Source of the DNA: Lawsonibacter asaccharolyticus
Lineage (GTDB): Bacteria; Bacillota; Clostridia; Oscillospirales; Oscillospiraceae
Length of the DNA stretch: 64,000 nucleotides
Reading direction: 5' to 3'
Assembly: GCA_003112755.1 (NCBI GenBank)
Contig: BFBT01000001.1
Span: 682,001-746,000 of the forward strand
The position numbers were made by a program, and so were the translations under genes. The notes under the pieces are model-generated. The model did no database searches and was not told the origin of the DNA. It saw only the letters and a list, made by a program, of their open reading frames with translations. Positions 32,489 to 40,739 of the stretch are shown piece by piece (position 1 is the first letter of the stretch; each line of letters starts with the position of its first letter).

Positions 32489-32725
32489 TTATTTCATCGG
32501 AAGCCCAAGCTGTCTTGCGATCTCCTCAACTGAGGTCCCTCTCTGCTTTGCCATGTTCTCCGCAGTTTGGCGGAGCTGCTGCGGGTTTTTCCCCTGGATG
32601 AGCCGCATAGCCTGGGCGGCCTGTGGGTTTTGCCCAGCCATTTGCTGAAGCATTTGCATGGGATTTCCGCCGTTCCGTGCCATCTGGAGCATAGCCATCA
32701 TGGGATTATTCATCGGAGGCATCAT
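32489..32725 (-). CDS. Met/Gln/Asn-rich small protein, 78 aa
   Basis: Begins MMPPMNNPMMAMLQMARNGG, followed by Gln-rich helices and a C-terminal helix (TSVEEIARQLGLPMK) that resembles a small helix-turn. It overlaps the upstream gene by 20 bases, indicating coupling. Function unknown. Confidence 0.6.
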   Translation of the reverse strand: MMPPMNNPMMAMLQMARNGGNPMQMLQQMAGQNPQAAQAMRLIQGKNPQQLRQTAENMAKQRGTSVEEIARQLGLPMK

Positions 32726-33194
32726 TCTTTTTCACTGCCTTTCCAGCGGGCTTTTTCAGTCTGTCCACCTCATCTTTTAGGTTTTGCACTGTGTCCTTCA
32801 TGTCTATAAACTCGTCCAGTGGAGCAAAGGCCGCCACCTGCGCAGGGGCTTGTTCCTGTTTTTCTCTGGGTACATCGAGCTTAAACTCGAACACATCAGC
32901 TGCACCGCTGTTGGTATTGAATCGTTTCATGTAGACCACATTATGGGCTAGGTCCGGGAAGAACATTGGAGCACCCATAAAGTCCACTGGGACCCCCAGC
33001 GCCTCCTCTCTGGAGGCCACAGGACGGCAGAAAAAGTTAGGCTGTGTGTTTGTATTCCCAACCGTCTGTGCGGCCTGTACGGGTTGCGGAGAGGGCTGCT
33101 GCATAGGCTGGTAGATCTGTGGAGCGGGCGCAAACGGAGTTACTGGGTTGTATCCGCCATAAGCGGGGTATGTATAATTAGGAAATCCGGCCAT
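32706..33194 (-). CDS. Pro/Gln-rich protein with C-terminal coiled coil, 162 aa
   Basis: Residues 1-50 are Pro, Tyr and Gln-rich and probably unfolded; residues about 55-110 form a compact beta-rich domain (CRPVASREEALGVPVDFMGA ... VVYMKRFN); residues about 125-152 are a charged coiled coil ending in a basic tail. It overlaps the 53-codon gene upstream by 17 bases. Function unknown. Confidence 0.6.
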   Translation of the reverse strand: MAGFPNYTYPAYGGYNPVTPFAPAPQIYQPMQQPSPQPVQAAQTVGNTNTQPNFFCRPVASREEALGVPVDFMGAPMFFPDLAHNVVYMKRFNTNSGAADVFEFKLDVPREKQEQAPAQVAAFAPLDEFIDMKDTVQNLKDEVDRLKKPAGKAVKKNDASDE

Positions 33195-33339
33195 TGTCCA
33201 GCGCCTCCTTTCTTGCTTCTACCTCGTCCAAGTATTTTTGGAGCCCATAGTCATCCCCCTGGGCCTGATACCACATCACACTCTCGGCGGCACAGTCCGG
33301 TCGGATGCCGGCAGCCACCAGCCTTTCTACCGGAGTCAT
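33178..33339 (-). CDS. Small helical protein, 53 aa, first of the cassette
   Basis: ATG 33339, with AAAGGA upstream, encodes MTPVERLVAAGIRPDCAAES, then VMWYQAQGDDYGLQKYLDEV and a charged end. It overlaps the next gene by 17 bases, which supports translation. No family recognised. Confidence 0.6.
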   Translation of the reverse strand: MTPVERLVAAGIRPDCAAESVMWYQAQGDDYGLQKYLDEVEARKEALDNGRIS

Positions 33340-33448
33340 ATATCACACGTCCTTTATCGTAAAAATCAGGAGTCCGTGAGGAGGACTGCGACGTGTACAG
33401 CCCTTGTTCCCCACGTCCTCCATGGATATATTGTCGCATAAAAAAACC

Positions 33449-33472
33449 TCCGCTGGGGGACATTCCAGCGGA
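33449..33472 (-). terminator. Strong terminator between lysis genes and the end cassette
   Basis: Stem TCCGCTGG/CCAGCGGA with an 8-base loop, followed on the minus strand by GGTTTTTTT. It separates the gene ending at 33485 from the cassette at 30326-33339, which should have its own promoter in 33340-33440. Confidence 0.85.
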
Positions 33473-33484
33473 AGTTTGGTGGTG

Positions 33485-33745
33485 TTATGTACCTTTTTGG
33501 AGGAATCCCAACTTAGTTGCTGTAAACTCCACCTTTTCAAAAATAAACGGAAGATGCCTATGTAGTGTTTTTCGATCTATTCCACAACAGTCAGCAACGT
33601 CAATTTGCGCTTTTCGTTCCAATAAATACATTTTGGCGATATCGGTGTCTTTTGTCCCAAGGTTCGCTTCTTTAATGGATGCTTTCATTTCGGATGTAGT
33701 CAATTCCTCCAGTTTTCCAGGAAAGCGAACTTTGGCCCTTGACAC
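33485..33745 (-). CDS. Small helix-turn-helix protein, 86 aa
   Basis: A basic protein with a helix-turn-helix-like region in its second half (AQIDVADCCGIDRKTLHRHL). Starts at GTG 33745, with only a weak purine-rich site. It follows the endolysin gene and ends just before a strong terminator. It may regulate late genes; unproven. Confidence 0.55.
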   Translation of the reverse strand: MSRAKVRFPGKLEELTTSEMKASIKEANLGTKDTDIAKMYLLERKAQIDVADCCGIDRKTLHRHLPFIFEKVEFTATKLGFLQKGT

Positions 33746-33762
33746 CTCTACTCACGTCCTTA

Positions 33763-34422
33763 TTACTTATTTGCAGCCGCCATCATAGCAGCCTCCAGTC
33801 GAGTACACAAACCCATGGGCCTGGACCCATCTGTAACGCCAGCCTTAACCACTCTTTCCAGCCCTTCAATTTCCCACTGCTGGGTCGGTTTCTTTTTGGC
33901 CTGCCTGGACATCCAGTTTTCCATCATTGCATCAAACTGATCCTGAGTCATATCATCCTCCTGATATTCGGGGCGATATGCGCCCACAATGAATTTCTTG
34001 TGTCTCCGGCGGCGCAGTACCGCACCTCCGTTGTCCTCACTGGCGCTTCCGGTGTTGCCGTCAATGGTGGTGATGTAGGTCCCGTCCCAGCTCTCGCAGA
34101 TGCCAACATGCCCGGCGGAGCTTCTTCCGGAGAAGTTGAAGAACACGATGTCTCCCGGCCGGTAGTCAGTCACCTTCTGCTTCTTGTGGAAGGACATCAG
34201 CGTGGGGCAGTAGGCGGTCTTATCTCCGCCATAGTACAGGTCAGAGGCCCCGGCCTCCCGGAACACCCACCAGACAAACACGGCACACCAGGGATATCCA
34301 CCGCCCGAGACTGCTCTGCCATAGTAGGCAGTGTTGTATTTCACATTATCACTCTTGGCAGGGGATTCTTTGGTCCCGATCTGCGACTGGGCGATCTCCA
34401 ATATCTTCTCAGCGGTTGCCAT
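33763..34422 (-). CDS. CHAP-type endolysin
   Basis: A 219-residue lysis enzyme. A CHAP-like amidase/peptidase domain spans about 1-150, with the active Cys in GGYPWCAVFVWW and His in SAGHVGI, plus PGDIVFF, typical of the fold. After a linker, a C-terminal module (QWEIEGLERVVKAGVTDGSR) resembles small wall-binding repeats. ATG 34422 has GGAGG 7 bases ahead. It cuts host peptidoglycan once the holin opens the membrane. It lies next to the holin genes. Confidence 0.85.
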   Translation of the reverse strand: MATAEKILEIAQSQIGTKESPAKSDNVKYNTAYYGRAVSGGGYPWCAVFVWWVFREAGASDLYYGGDKTAYCPTLMSFHKKQKVTDYRPGDIVFFNFSGRSSAGHVGICESWDGTYITTIDGNTGSASEDNGGAVLRRRRHKKFIVGAYRPEYQEDDMTQDQFDAMMENWMSRQAKKKPTQQWEIEGLERVVKAGVTDGSRPMGLCTRLEAAMMAAANK

Positions 34423-34433
34423 AGTGCGCCTCC

Positions 34434-34754
34434 TCACTTCTGTGCCTTGATCCACCCCGCCTGCTCCATCAGCTGCACCAGCTTGTCATAACCGAACATC
34501 GCAGAGAAGGCCACCAGGAAGATGAGGGCGATCAGCGCCACGATCATCCAGCCGGTGATGGCAAAGCGGTAATAGGACCACAGGCCGAAGCCCGCCCCCA
34601 CCGTCACTACCGCGGCCACCAGGAAGGCCAGCAGGTTGGTGGGGAGCATATCGTACAGCAGGCTCTTGAGCACCTGTACGATGATGTTGGTCACCAGGGT
34701 CAGCGCCAGCACCAGGGCCAGCAGCATAGGCAGATAGTTGGTCAGTTCATTCAT
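34434..34754 (-). CDS. Holin-like membrane protein
   Basis: A 106-residue protein with three membrane helices: about 7-28 (MLLALVLALTLVTNIIVQVL), 38-60 and 68-92. It lies between another membrane protein and the endolysin, the usual place for a holin that permeabilises the membrane at the end of infection. ATG 34754 is preferred; an ATG 12 bases upstream touches the site AAAGG. It overlaps the upstream gene by 8 bases. Confidence 0.75.
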   Translation of the reverse strand: MNELTNYLPMLLALVLALTLVTNIIVQVLKSLLYDMLPTNLLAFLVAAVVTVGAGFGLWSYYRFAITGWMIVALIALIFLVAFSAMFGYDKLVQLMEQAGWIKAQK

Positions 34755-35091
34755 GGGTCGTTTCATCCTTTCTGGCCTTATCGGGCCAATTATTATTCTT
34801 GCTCAGGTTCTCCACCAGGGATTTGATGGCGTAAGCTAGGACCACTCCAATGATCTCTGTGAGAGCTACCTGGGACAGGCTCTCAGCGATCTCTGTCCGG
34901 CCCAGGTAGGCCAGCAGATAGGAGCACCACACCCAGGCGCAGCCATTGCACAGGCACAGCCAGACGATGGCCTTCATAGTCTCTGTGCGCCCCCTTTTGG
35001 ACCGGTGGGCGGACAGCCACCACAGCCCCAGACAGAACACACAGGCCAGAGAGAACGCCGCTACAACGGCCAGGATCATCTGCGTGCTCAT
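34747..35091 (-). CDS. Three-TM membrane protein of the lysis module
   Basis: A 114-residue protein with helices at about 5-27, 40-62 and 74-93 and a basic, then acidic C-terminus. It overlaps the XhlA-like gene (4 bases) and the holin gene (8 bases). A holin or antiholin role is likely from position and topology. Confidence 0.6.
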   Translation of the reverse strand: MSTQMILAVVAAFSLACVFCLGLWWLSAHRSKRGRTETMKAIVWLCLCNGCAWVWCSYLLAYLGRTEIAESLSQVALTEIIGVVLAYAIKSLVENLSKNNNWPDKARKDETTHE

Positions 35092-35498
35092 AGGCCGATC
35101 CTTCCCAGCAGGAAAGCAATCACTGCGGCCAATACAGCCCAGATGGCCTTATCCTTGATGGAATCCCATCTCTTCTTTGGGGCCGCTTGTTCTGCCTCCT
35201 GCCAAGCGATCAACTTGTCCAGTTTCCCCATGATGTTCTCGTACTGCTCGTTCCTGGCTGCTTCCGCTTTTTCCAGGTCTCTTATTCGGTCAAACAGCTT
35301 ATTGTGGGTATCTCTTGCCTGCTCCTGCATTTTCTCCATCTGCCGCTCCAGCATGTTTGCCTTTTGGAGTCCAAGGCAATCCCTCTGTGGGTCAATCAAG
35401 CATTTATCATCCATCAGGTAAGTATTGACCTCCATTTCGACAAAATTTTTGCTCTCCTCTTGCGGGCCCTCTTTTGATGTGCTATACTGGCGTTGCAT
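35088..35498 (-). CDS. XhlA-like lysis accessory protein
   Basis: A 136-residue protein with a central coiled coil (about 50-100; LERQMEKMQEQARDTHNKLF) and one C-terminal membrane helix (AIWAVLAAVIAFLLG) followed by RIGL. This layout is that of the PBSX XhlA hemolysin-like family that works with holins. GGGAG lies just before ATG 35498. Confidence 0.65.
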   Translation of the reverse strand: MQRQYSTSKEGPQEESKNFVEMEVNTYLMDDKCLIDPQRDCLGLQKANMLERQMEKMQEQARDTHNKLFDRIRDLEKAEAARNEQYENIMGKLDKLIAWQEAEQAAPKKRWDSIKDKAIWAVLAAVIAFLLGRIGL

Positions 35499-35547
35499 CC
35501 GGCTCCCAATTCAAAAAGGTTACCCCCTTTTTCGACAATCGGATGCG

Positions 35548-35575
35548 CCCCCTGTAGTTAAGCTCCTACAGGGGG
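35548..35575. terminator. Hairpin between tail and lysis genes
   Basis: Perfect 10-bp stem CCCCCTGTAG/CTACAGGGGG with an 8-base loop, 6 bases past the stop codon at 35581. The T-run (ATTTTTTATA) lies on the plus-strand side, so on the minus strand it may be a weak terminator or processing site. A second small A/T hairpin lies at 35512-35533. Confidence 0.5.
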
Positions 35576-35580
35576 ATTTT

Positions 35581-36039
35581 TTATACCCTTTCCCACGCCT
35601 GCGGGTAATCTGTTGGACTATGTACGGTGTTGTCCGTCAGGCATCGATATACCACGCCGCCGTCCATGCAGCACTCCCCAGACATGTACATGCCGCTGGT
35701 GCCGTAGGGGGCAACCCACTCCTTTGCCTTGGAGGGGTCTTTGGTGTGTCGGATCGACCACAGCGCCGGCGTATTGGACGGGGTGCTCCCGGGGTAGTGG
35801 CTGGCGTTGTGGGGCTGGAGCAGGGTGAATACCTGCCGCTCTCCGTTGACCTCCTCCCACACGGGGGAGCCGATGGCCCAGCTGGAGTAATCCTTCGTGC
35901 CGTCGAACTGCGGCACCTTGGCCTCCTCTGCGATAATGGCCGTTCCGTCCAGCTCCGGCGCTCGGGCGCGGAGATCCAGTGCGTCGGCCTTGCCCTGGGC
36001 GCGCATTACGCCCAGAATGAGTTCCTGATTCGTCATCAT
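35581..36039 (-). CDS. Tail-fibre accessory protein with carbohydrate-binding-like end
   Basis: A 152-residue protein. Its last 60 residues (GMYMSGECCMDGGVVYRCLT, then HSPTDYPQAWERV) resemble CBM5/12-type chitin-binding-like modules, in which aromatic residues bind sugars. ATG 36039 overlaps the stop of the previous gene. It is at the end of the fibre operon, so a role at the tail tip is likely. Confidence 0.6.
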   Translation of the reverse strand: MMTNQELILGVMRAQGKADALDLRARAPELDGTAIIAEEAKVPQFDGTKDYSSWAIGSPVWEEVNGERQVFTLLQPHNASHYPGSTPSNTPALWSIRHTKDPSKAKEWVAPYGTSGMYMSGECCMDGGVVYRCLTDNTVHSPTDYPQAWERV

Positions 36040-36389
36040 GCGCTCTGCACCCCCTCCTGGTACGCCGCCGCCATGCTGTCCCATACTGCGGCGACCTCCT
36101 GCTTGTCTGCCTTGTTTTTCTCCACATCCTCCAGGCGGCTCTCTGGGGTGACCTCGTTCTCCTTTGCCGCCCTCAGATAGACCTCAAGGTTGCCCTCGAT
36201 ATCCTCCTGGGAGATGGTGGGCTGTTCCAGGTGATACTCATCGTACTCCCAGCCCGTGATGGTGGTCTCGTCCAACTCCTCGGTATATTCCTGGGCGTTT
36301 TCGTAGAACCGAACCAGACACCAGCCGGGCTTATTGGGAACGGCCTCAATCGAGAACGTGCCGGGGTTGTTATCGCCTCTTACTCTCAT
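36036..36389 (-). CDS. Small tail-fibre-associated protein, 117 aa
   Basis: A beta-rich first half (WCLVRFYENAQEYTEELDET), then a helical second half. It overlaps the large fibre gene by 4 bases and the next gene by 4. The position right after the fibre suggests a fibre assembly or XkdX-like tail accessory. Family not recognised. Confidence 0.55.
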   Translation of the reverse strand: MRVRGDNNPGTFSIEAVPNKPGWCLVRFYENAQEYTEELDETTITGWEYDEYHLEQPTISQEDIEGNLEVYLRAAKENEVTPESRLEDVEKNKADKQEVAAVWDSMAAAYQEGVQSA

Positions 36390-38809
36390 GCTTTCACCTC
36401 CCGGAACTGGAGGCGGGAACCAATCTTATCGCTTTTTCCTGATGAATAAACTCCAGCATGGAAGAAAAATAACCCAGCTTCCTGTTCACTGGTAATATGC
36501 CCGCCAACATTAAGCACCCTTTCCCCAAGGCCCGAGTACACAAAATCTGGGATGTAGGTGGTGGAGCTACCACCACCGGATATATCAGGTAGGAGTGCCC
36601 ACGGGAAAACGGAGCTAAACCCAAGTTCTTTAATAAATCCGGAGTCCGGAGTAGTAAAGCCACAGGATTTGTAATTGTCGTTGGTGTCATCAGCATAACT
36701 CTCGGGTTCTGTGCAGATGAAAGCGACCTGGGTTAGAATGTTGATGCCATCGATAAACTCCGAGACATTCCCCCACGGGTTCTCAATTCCACGGTACTGC
36801 ACCGCAGTCTTTCCATCAGTTCCCGCCGCTCTACCGGTGTGGTAGACCATGACGTCGGTCTCGCCGGTTTTGTGGGCGGCTGTGTCGTTGACGATTCCCT
36901 GACCTATCTTCGCTTGGCTGTTAAAATCGGCGTATTCGACCAGATACAACAAATCATAGGCGCACCATGCGGCGATGTCACGGAGCTGGAAGCCGGAGGC
37001 CATGTTTCTGGCGTGATCCCGGAATGTGCTTCTTGTTTTGCTCACACTCGGGGTCGTACCGGAATAGCTGGCAAGAATAAACCCCAGTGTACCTGACGAT
37101 GCTTCACCGGCCTCATACCTCGCCAAATAATTATCACCGCTCCCCGGATGCAAAGAAAGTCCGTCTACTGGCCCATCCGCAATGTAATATCGGAAGATGC
37201 TTCCTACCCTTTCGATTTTATAGTAAAACTCCGGGATTTTTACCATTACGGGTCTATCTATGCTTGTCCTTTTAAATCCAGGGTCACCTTTCTTGGATGA
37301 AACTTTTCCGGTTGCATTATTTAAGGTACATTCCTCCATCCCCATCCACGGCATATAGCTGTCGAATGGTGAGGAGCCTGAGCCTGTCCCAACTGCGGGT
37401 ACGGGCTCGGTTGTGATGTCCACAGTGACCAGCTTGTTGGGATCGTTGGCTTTGGTCAGACGGGTCAGGGCGGTGGATGGTTGGGAGCTGTCCCAGGAGA
37501 CGCCGAAGACGGAGGTAAGGGATTCGACACGGACATAATATCCTGGGGTGGAGCTGGTGTAATTGCTTCCTGCGCTAATATGGACATAAAATACTGTGGA
37601 ATTCGCTGCTAATCCATTGGTGCTTTTAAGCGCACTTATCGTAATGGTGCCAGAATCAACATCAACATTTGTACTTATGTACTCTTTGCTTTGCTGCGAC
37701 TCGATAAAAAATGTTGTTGATTCAGCGTTAGTCTGCACCGATACAACAGCCGTTTTATTGTTTGCTCCTAATACAAGCGGGGAACCTGGACCTGACCTTG
37801 GAGAAAATGAAACTACAAGAGGTGCCCTCCCAATCGTCCACGTCGCGTTTTTCGTCTCCGTAGTCCCATCCCACCACTGGTAGCCGGGATTCGGTTGAAA
37901 TCCCATAGTATAAGTCCCGGCGTTTGTTTGGTATGATGCCCCAACCAAAATAAGTTCTTCTGAGTTAAGGTCGTTCCATTCTGCCCTTTGTGCTTCGCCA
38001 TTATAAGTAAGCGTACCCTTTTGGCTCGGCACTACCGGAATGATAATCGCAAACTGCACCGCCACGCTCAGAGAGGCACTGGCCGCCGTGTAGTTTGTCC
38101 CCTCGCTGGCCGATACCTGGATGGCCGTGTTGCCCGTCTCCACGCCTGTTACTGTCAGGGTGGTCCCCTCCAGGGATGCTGTAGCTACGCCGGAGTTATC
38201 AGACTGTGCGGACAGAGTGCCGTCCCCCGTGTAGGTGACAGCCACCGCCTGAGATGTGGTGGAGGTATCCAGGCTCACAGATGCCGGGTCAAACGTGATG
38301 CTGGGGGTGGCCTTAGCAATAGACCACTGGATATCCTTCGCCTCCGTGCTCCCGTCCGACCACTTGTACTGCGCTGTGGGCGTGACCACCGCTGTATAAC
38401 TCCCGGCGTTTGTGGCGGATGTGTCGCCGGAAAGGGTCATCTTGCCTGCGTCATATCCCGTCAGGGTGGGGCTCTGGGCTTGTCCATTGTATGTAAGGCT
38501 CCCGAATACCGTGGGCACAGAGATGGTCCCACGCTCCACAGTGATGGCCTGCACGGCGGTCTTTGTTACCCCGGCCTCGGTGTAGATGATCTCCACCTCA
38601 CTCGTCCCCTCCGGCAGTGCTCCGCTGGGAGAGTAGGTCCAGCCGGTGGCCGTCAGGGTGGCCCCATTGGAATACGATGCCGTGACCACCATCCCCGCAG
38701 GGTCAAAGACCTCTCCGGGGAGATATGTGATATTGTCAGGCGGTGTGGTGATTGCAATGCTCTTCAGCTTGATGCCGCCTCCTGCGCCGCCCACCATGTT
38801 AAATACCAT
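36386..38809 (-). CDS. Large tail fibre with Ig-like repeats and lectin-like C-terminus
   Basis: An 807-residue receptor-binding candidate. Residues about 1-95 are an Ig-like unit ([20 protein letters not shown]), about 95-170 and 255-335 are MBG-like units with [10 protein letters not shown] and [10 protein letters not shown], and further beta domains follow. From about 480 the protein has a C-type-lectin/formylglycine-enzyme-like fold: [23 protein letters not shown] and a C-terminal [19 protein letters not shown] ... GSRLQFREV. Such ends carry receptor-binding loops in phage fibres. GGAGG lies before ATG 38809. It overlaps the collagen-like gene by 11 bases. Confidence 0.8.
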   Translation of the reverse strand: MVFNMVGGAGGGIKLKSIAITTPPDNITYLPGEVFDPAGMVVTASYSNGATLTATGWTYSPSGALPEGTSEVEIIYTEAGVTKTAVQAITVERGTISVPTVFGSLTYNGQAQSPTLTGYDAGKMTLSGDTSATNAGSYTAVVTPTAQYKWSDGSTEAKDIQWSIAKATPSITFDPASVSLDTSTTSQAVAVTYTGDGTLSAQSDNSGVATASLEGTTLTVTGVETGNTAIQVSASEGTNYTAASASLSVAVQFAIIIPVVPSQKGTLTYNGEAQRAEWNDLNSEELILVGASYQTNAGTYTMGFQPNPGYQWWDGTTETKNATWTIGRAPLVVSFSPRSGPGSPLVLGANNKTAVVSVQTNAESTTFFIESQQSKEYISTNVDVDSGTITISALKSTNGLAANSTVFYVHISAGSNYTSSTPGYYVRVESLTSVFGVSWDSSQPSTALTRLTKANDPNKLVTVDITTEPVPAVGTGSGSSPFDSYMPWMGMEECTLNNATGKVSSKKGDPGFKRTSIDRPVMVKIPEFYYKIERVGSIFRYYIADGPVDGLSLHPGSGDNYLARYEAGEASSGTLGFILASYSGTTPSVSKTRSTFRDHARNMASGFQLRDIAAWCAYDLLYLVEYADFNSQAKIGQGIVNDTAAHKTGETDVMVYHTGRAAGTDGKTAVQYRGIENPWGNVSEFIDGINILTQVAFICTEPESYADDTNDNYKSCGFTTPDSGFIKELGFSSVFPWALLPDISGGGSSTTYIPDFVYSGLGERVLNVGGHITSEQEAGLFFFHAGVYSSGKSDKIGSRLQFREVKA

Positions 38810-40541
38810 CTTGCGCCTCCACTCTAAGGATATTTACCACAAGGTCCGATTCGGGTGTCTCCGTACACACAAAGGTCATTTGTCCGTTTGTGCCCACATC
38901 CTTTGCCCTCACAATAGCTGTGGCATAAGCCATATATGATTCTTCAGCTGGACATACGATGTAGGAATAGGCGCCCGTTAAAATCTTATCGTGGCTCACC
39001 GTTTGCTCGTTTTCGGCCCATCCAGATCCCGTAAGGGTCACCGAAAACGGCTCTGCTTTCGGACCGGGCTCCCCTTGTGGTCCCTGTTCCCCTCTGGGAC
39101 CTTCCGGACCAATGGGCCCCTGAGCTCCAGCAGGCCCTTCAGGTCCTCGCTCTCCTTGATCTCCCTTCGGACCCTGGTCGCCAGTGTCTCCCTTTGGCCC
39201 TTTTAGCCCTTCAAGCTGCTCAGGGGTAAAATCGTCATAAGTAAACGGGTCTCCTTTGTCTCCCTTCTCGCCGTGAGGGCCCTGCTCTCCTGTTGGGCCA
39301 TGGATGCCTTGCTGGCCTCGTGGCCCCTCTGGGCCCACATCTCCTTTTGGACCTGTCTCCCCAGGCTCTCCCTTATCGCCTTTAGGACCCTGCTCTCCCT
39401 GCGGACCGGCGGGGCCTGTATCGCCTTTCGGGCCGATCTCTCCTTGTTCCCCGGGCTCTCCCTTTGGACCTTGATCTCCCTTCGGCCCCTGCGGTCCCGC
39501 TGGCCCTTGGAGCTTGCCGATGCTCTTCCAGTTCATCAGGTCTTCCGACCAGATGTAGATCGTGTTGTCATCTTCCGAGCCCACGGCATAAGCATCCCCA
39601 GGCTCGCCAATGGGGTGGGCGGATTTCAGCTCCTCCAGTGTGTCAAAGCGGTCTCTCACTACAAATGAGGTCCCGTCTATTCCGGCGGGTCCCTGCGGAC
39701 CGGGTTCTCCCTGGTCTCCTTTAGGTCCTTGCTTTCCCTGTTCGCCCTGGTCACCTTTCGGACCCTGCGGCCCTTCCGGTCCACGCTCTCCCGGAGGTCC
39801 CTGCTCGCCGGCTGGGCCTTGTTCGCCGGTATCTCCCTTCGGCCCTTGTAGGCCAACTGGCCCCTCTGGGCCTTGCGGTCCGGTCGGTCCCGGGTCCCCC
39901 TTTGGTCCAGCAGGTCCCTCCGGCCCCGGGTCGCCCTTCTCACCCTTTTCTCCTGCTGGTATTTTGAGCTCGTCTGATGTTTTATTCCCAATCAGTTCCA
40001 CGCCGTTGATGCTGGGCCTGTTTTTGAGCTTATTGTAATCCGTGGTCCCAACAGTCCCACCTTCCGCGGGGAGAGGGATATCAGACTCCTTGTACTCCAT
40101 GTCATCAGGGTCCCAGATCAGCCAGTATCCATTCTCGCCGGGTTGGGGCGGATTGTTGTTGATGCTGGTGAGCCTGTCCTCCATTTGCTCAAATTCAGAG
40201 GGCAGGGGAGGGGGGAAGGCGTCTGTGGCGTTGATGGAGTTATGCACATGGGATAGAAAAATATTGCTGTGCCGGACCTGATCTCCCAATGTCCCACGCA
40301 CCTGCATCTCGTAGACCCCATCATCCGCCAACATGGAGGAGGTGAGGAGGGCATAGTAGACGTTATCTCTGCGGTTGAGCTGGATGATGTTTTTCTCTCC
40401 ATCTTTTGCCACATCGACCTTCAGGTCCCAGTCCTCTGGAAGATCTGTGCTGATCTCCAGGGTAACGGCATTGTTGTCCCCCTCAAACCCCAACGAAAAA
40501 TCCGCCGGGACACAAATATGCCAGTCCTGCATATAGAGCAC
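38799..40541 (-). CDS. Collagen-like tail protein
   Basis: A 580-residue protein. Residues about 1-120 are a beta-rich baseplate-type domain. Three runs of Gly-X-Y triplets (for example [19 protein letters not shown]) fill about 200-300, 350-430 and 440-500, separated by a small domain with [18 protein letters not shown]. The C-terminal 80 residues are a beta domain ([20 protein letters not shown]) able to trimerise the triple helix. GTG 40541 has GGAGGTG 6 bases ahead. A frame start at TTG 40559 is less likely. Confidence 0.8.
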   Translation of the reverse strand: MLYMQDWHICVPADFSLGFEGDNNAVTLEISTDLPEDWDLKVDVAKDGEKNIIQLNRRDNVYYALLTSSMLADDGVYEMQVRGTLGDQVRHSNIFLSHVHNSINATDAFPPPLPSEFEQMEDRLTSINNNPPQPGENGYWLIWDPDDMEYKESDIPLPAEGGTVGTTDYNKLKNRPSINGVELIGNKTSDELKIPAGEKGEKGDPGPEGPAGPKGDPGPTGPQGPEGPVGLQGPKGDTGEQGPAGEQGPPGERGPEGPQGPKGDQGEQGKQGPKGDQGEPGPQGPAGIDGTSFVVRDRFDTLEELKSAHPIGEPGDAYAVGSEDDNTIYIWSEDLMNWKSIGKLQGPAGPQGPKGDQGPKGEPGEQGEIGPKGDTGPAGPQGEQGPKGDKGEPGETGPKGDVGPEGPRGQQGIHGPTGEQGPHGEKGDKGDPFTYDDFTPEQLEGLKGPKGDTGDQGPKGDQGERGPEGPAGAQGPIGPEGPRGEQGPQGEPGPKAEPFSVTLTGSGWAENEQTVSHDKILTGAYSYIVCPAEESYMAYATAIVRAKDVGTNGQMTFVCTETPESDLVVNILRVEAQDGI

Positions 40542-40555
40542 AGCGATCACCTCCA

Positions 40556-40729
40556 TCAAATCTTGCCTAGTTTCGTGTCTATCTCTTCACCGCTGTATTT
40601 GAGCATGTAATAGCCAGAGGGAGCCGCGGCCAGAGCATTGACTCCCGCACTGGCGATCTGCCCCCGCAGCTGCTCCACTTCCGCCCTGAGCTGTGCCACC
40701 TGGGCATTCAGTTCGTCTATCGTTGCCAT
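40556..40729 (-). CDS. Short coiled-coil tail protein, 57 aa
   Basis: ATG 40729, with GGAGG 7 bases ahead, encodes [20 protein letters not shown], then [20 protein letters not shown] and a charged end. A short coiled coil followed by a small motif is common among phage fibre trimerisers. It sits between two tail genes on the same strand with an 11-base gap. Confidence 0.65.
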   Translation of the reverse strand: MATIDELNAQVAQLRAEVEQLRGQIASAGVNALAAAPSGYYMLKYSGEEIDTKLGKI

Positions 40730-40739
40730 GTCTACCCTC

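Noticed and set aside
36386..36700. A variable repeat of a diversity-generating retroelement
   Set aside because: No reverse transcriptase or template repeat was found in the window; only the lectin-like fold is claimed.
38799..40541. Short repeated units resembling a CRISPR or satellite array
   Set aside because: The repeats are in-frame Gly-X-Y collagen triplets of a tail protein, not spaced palindromic repeats.
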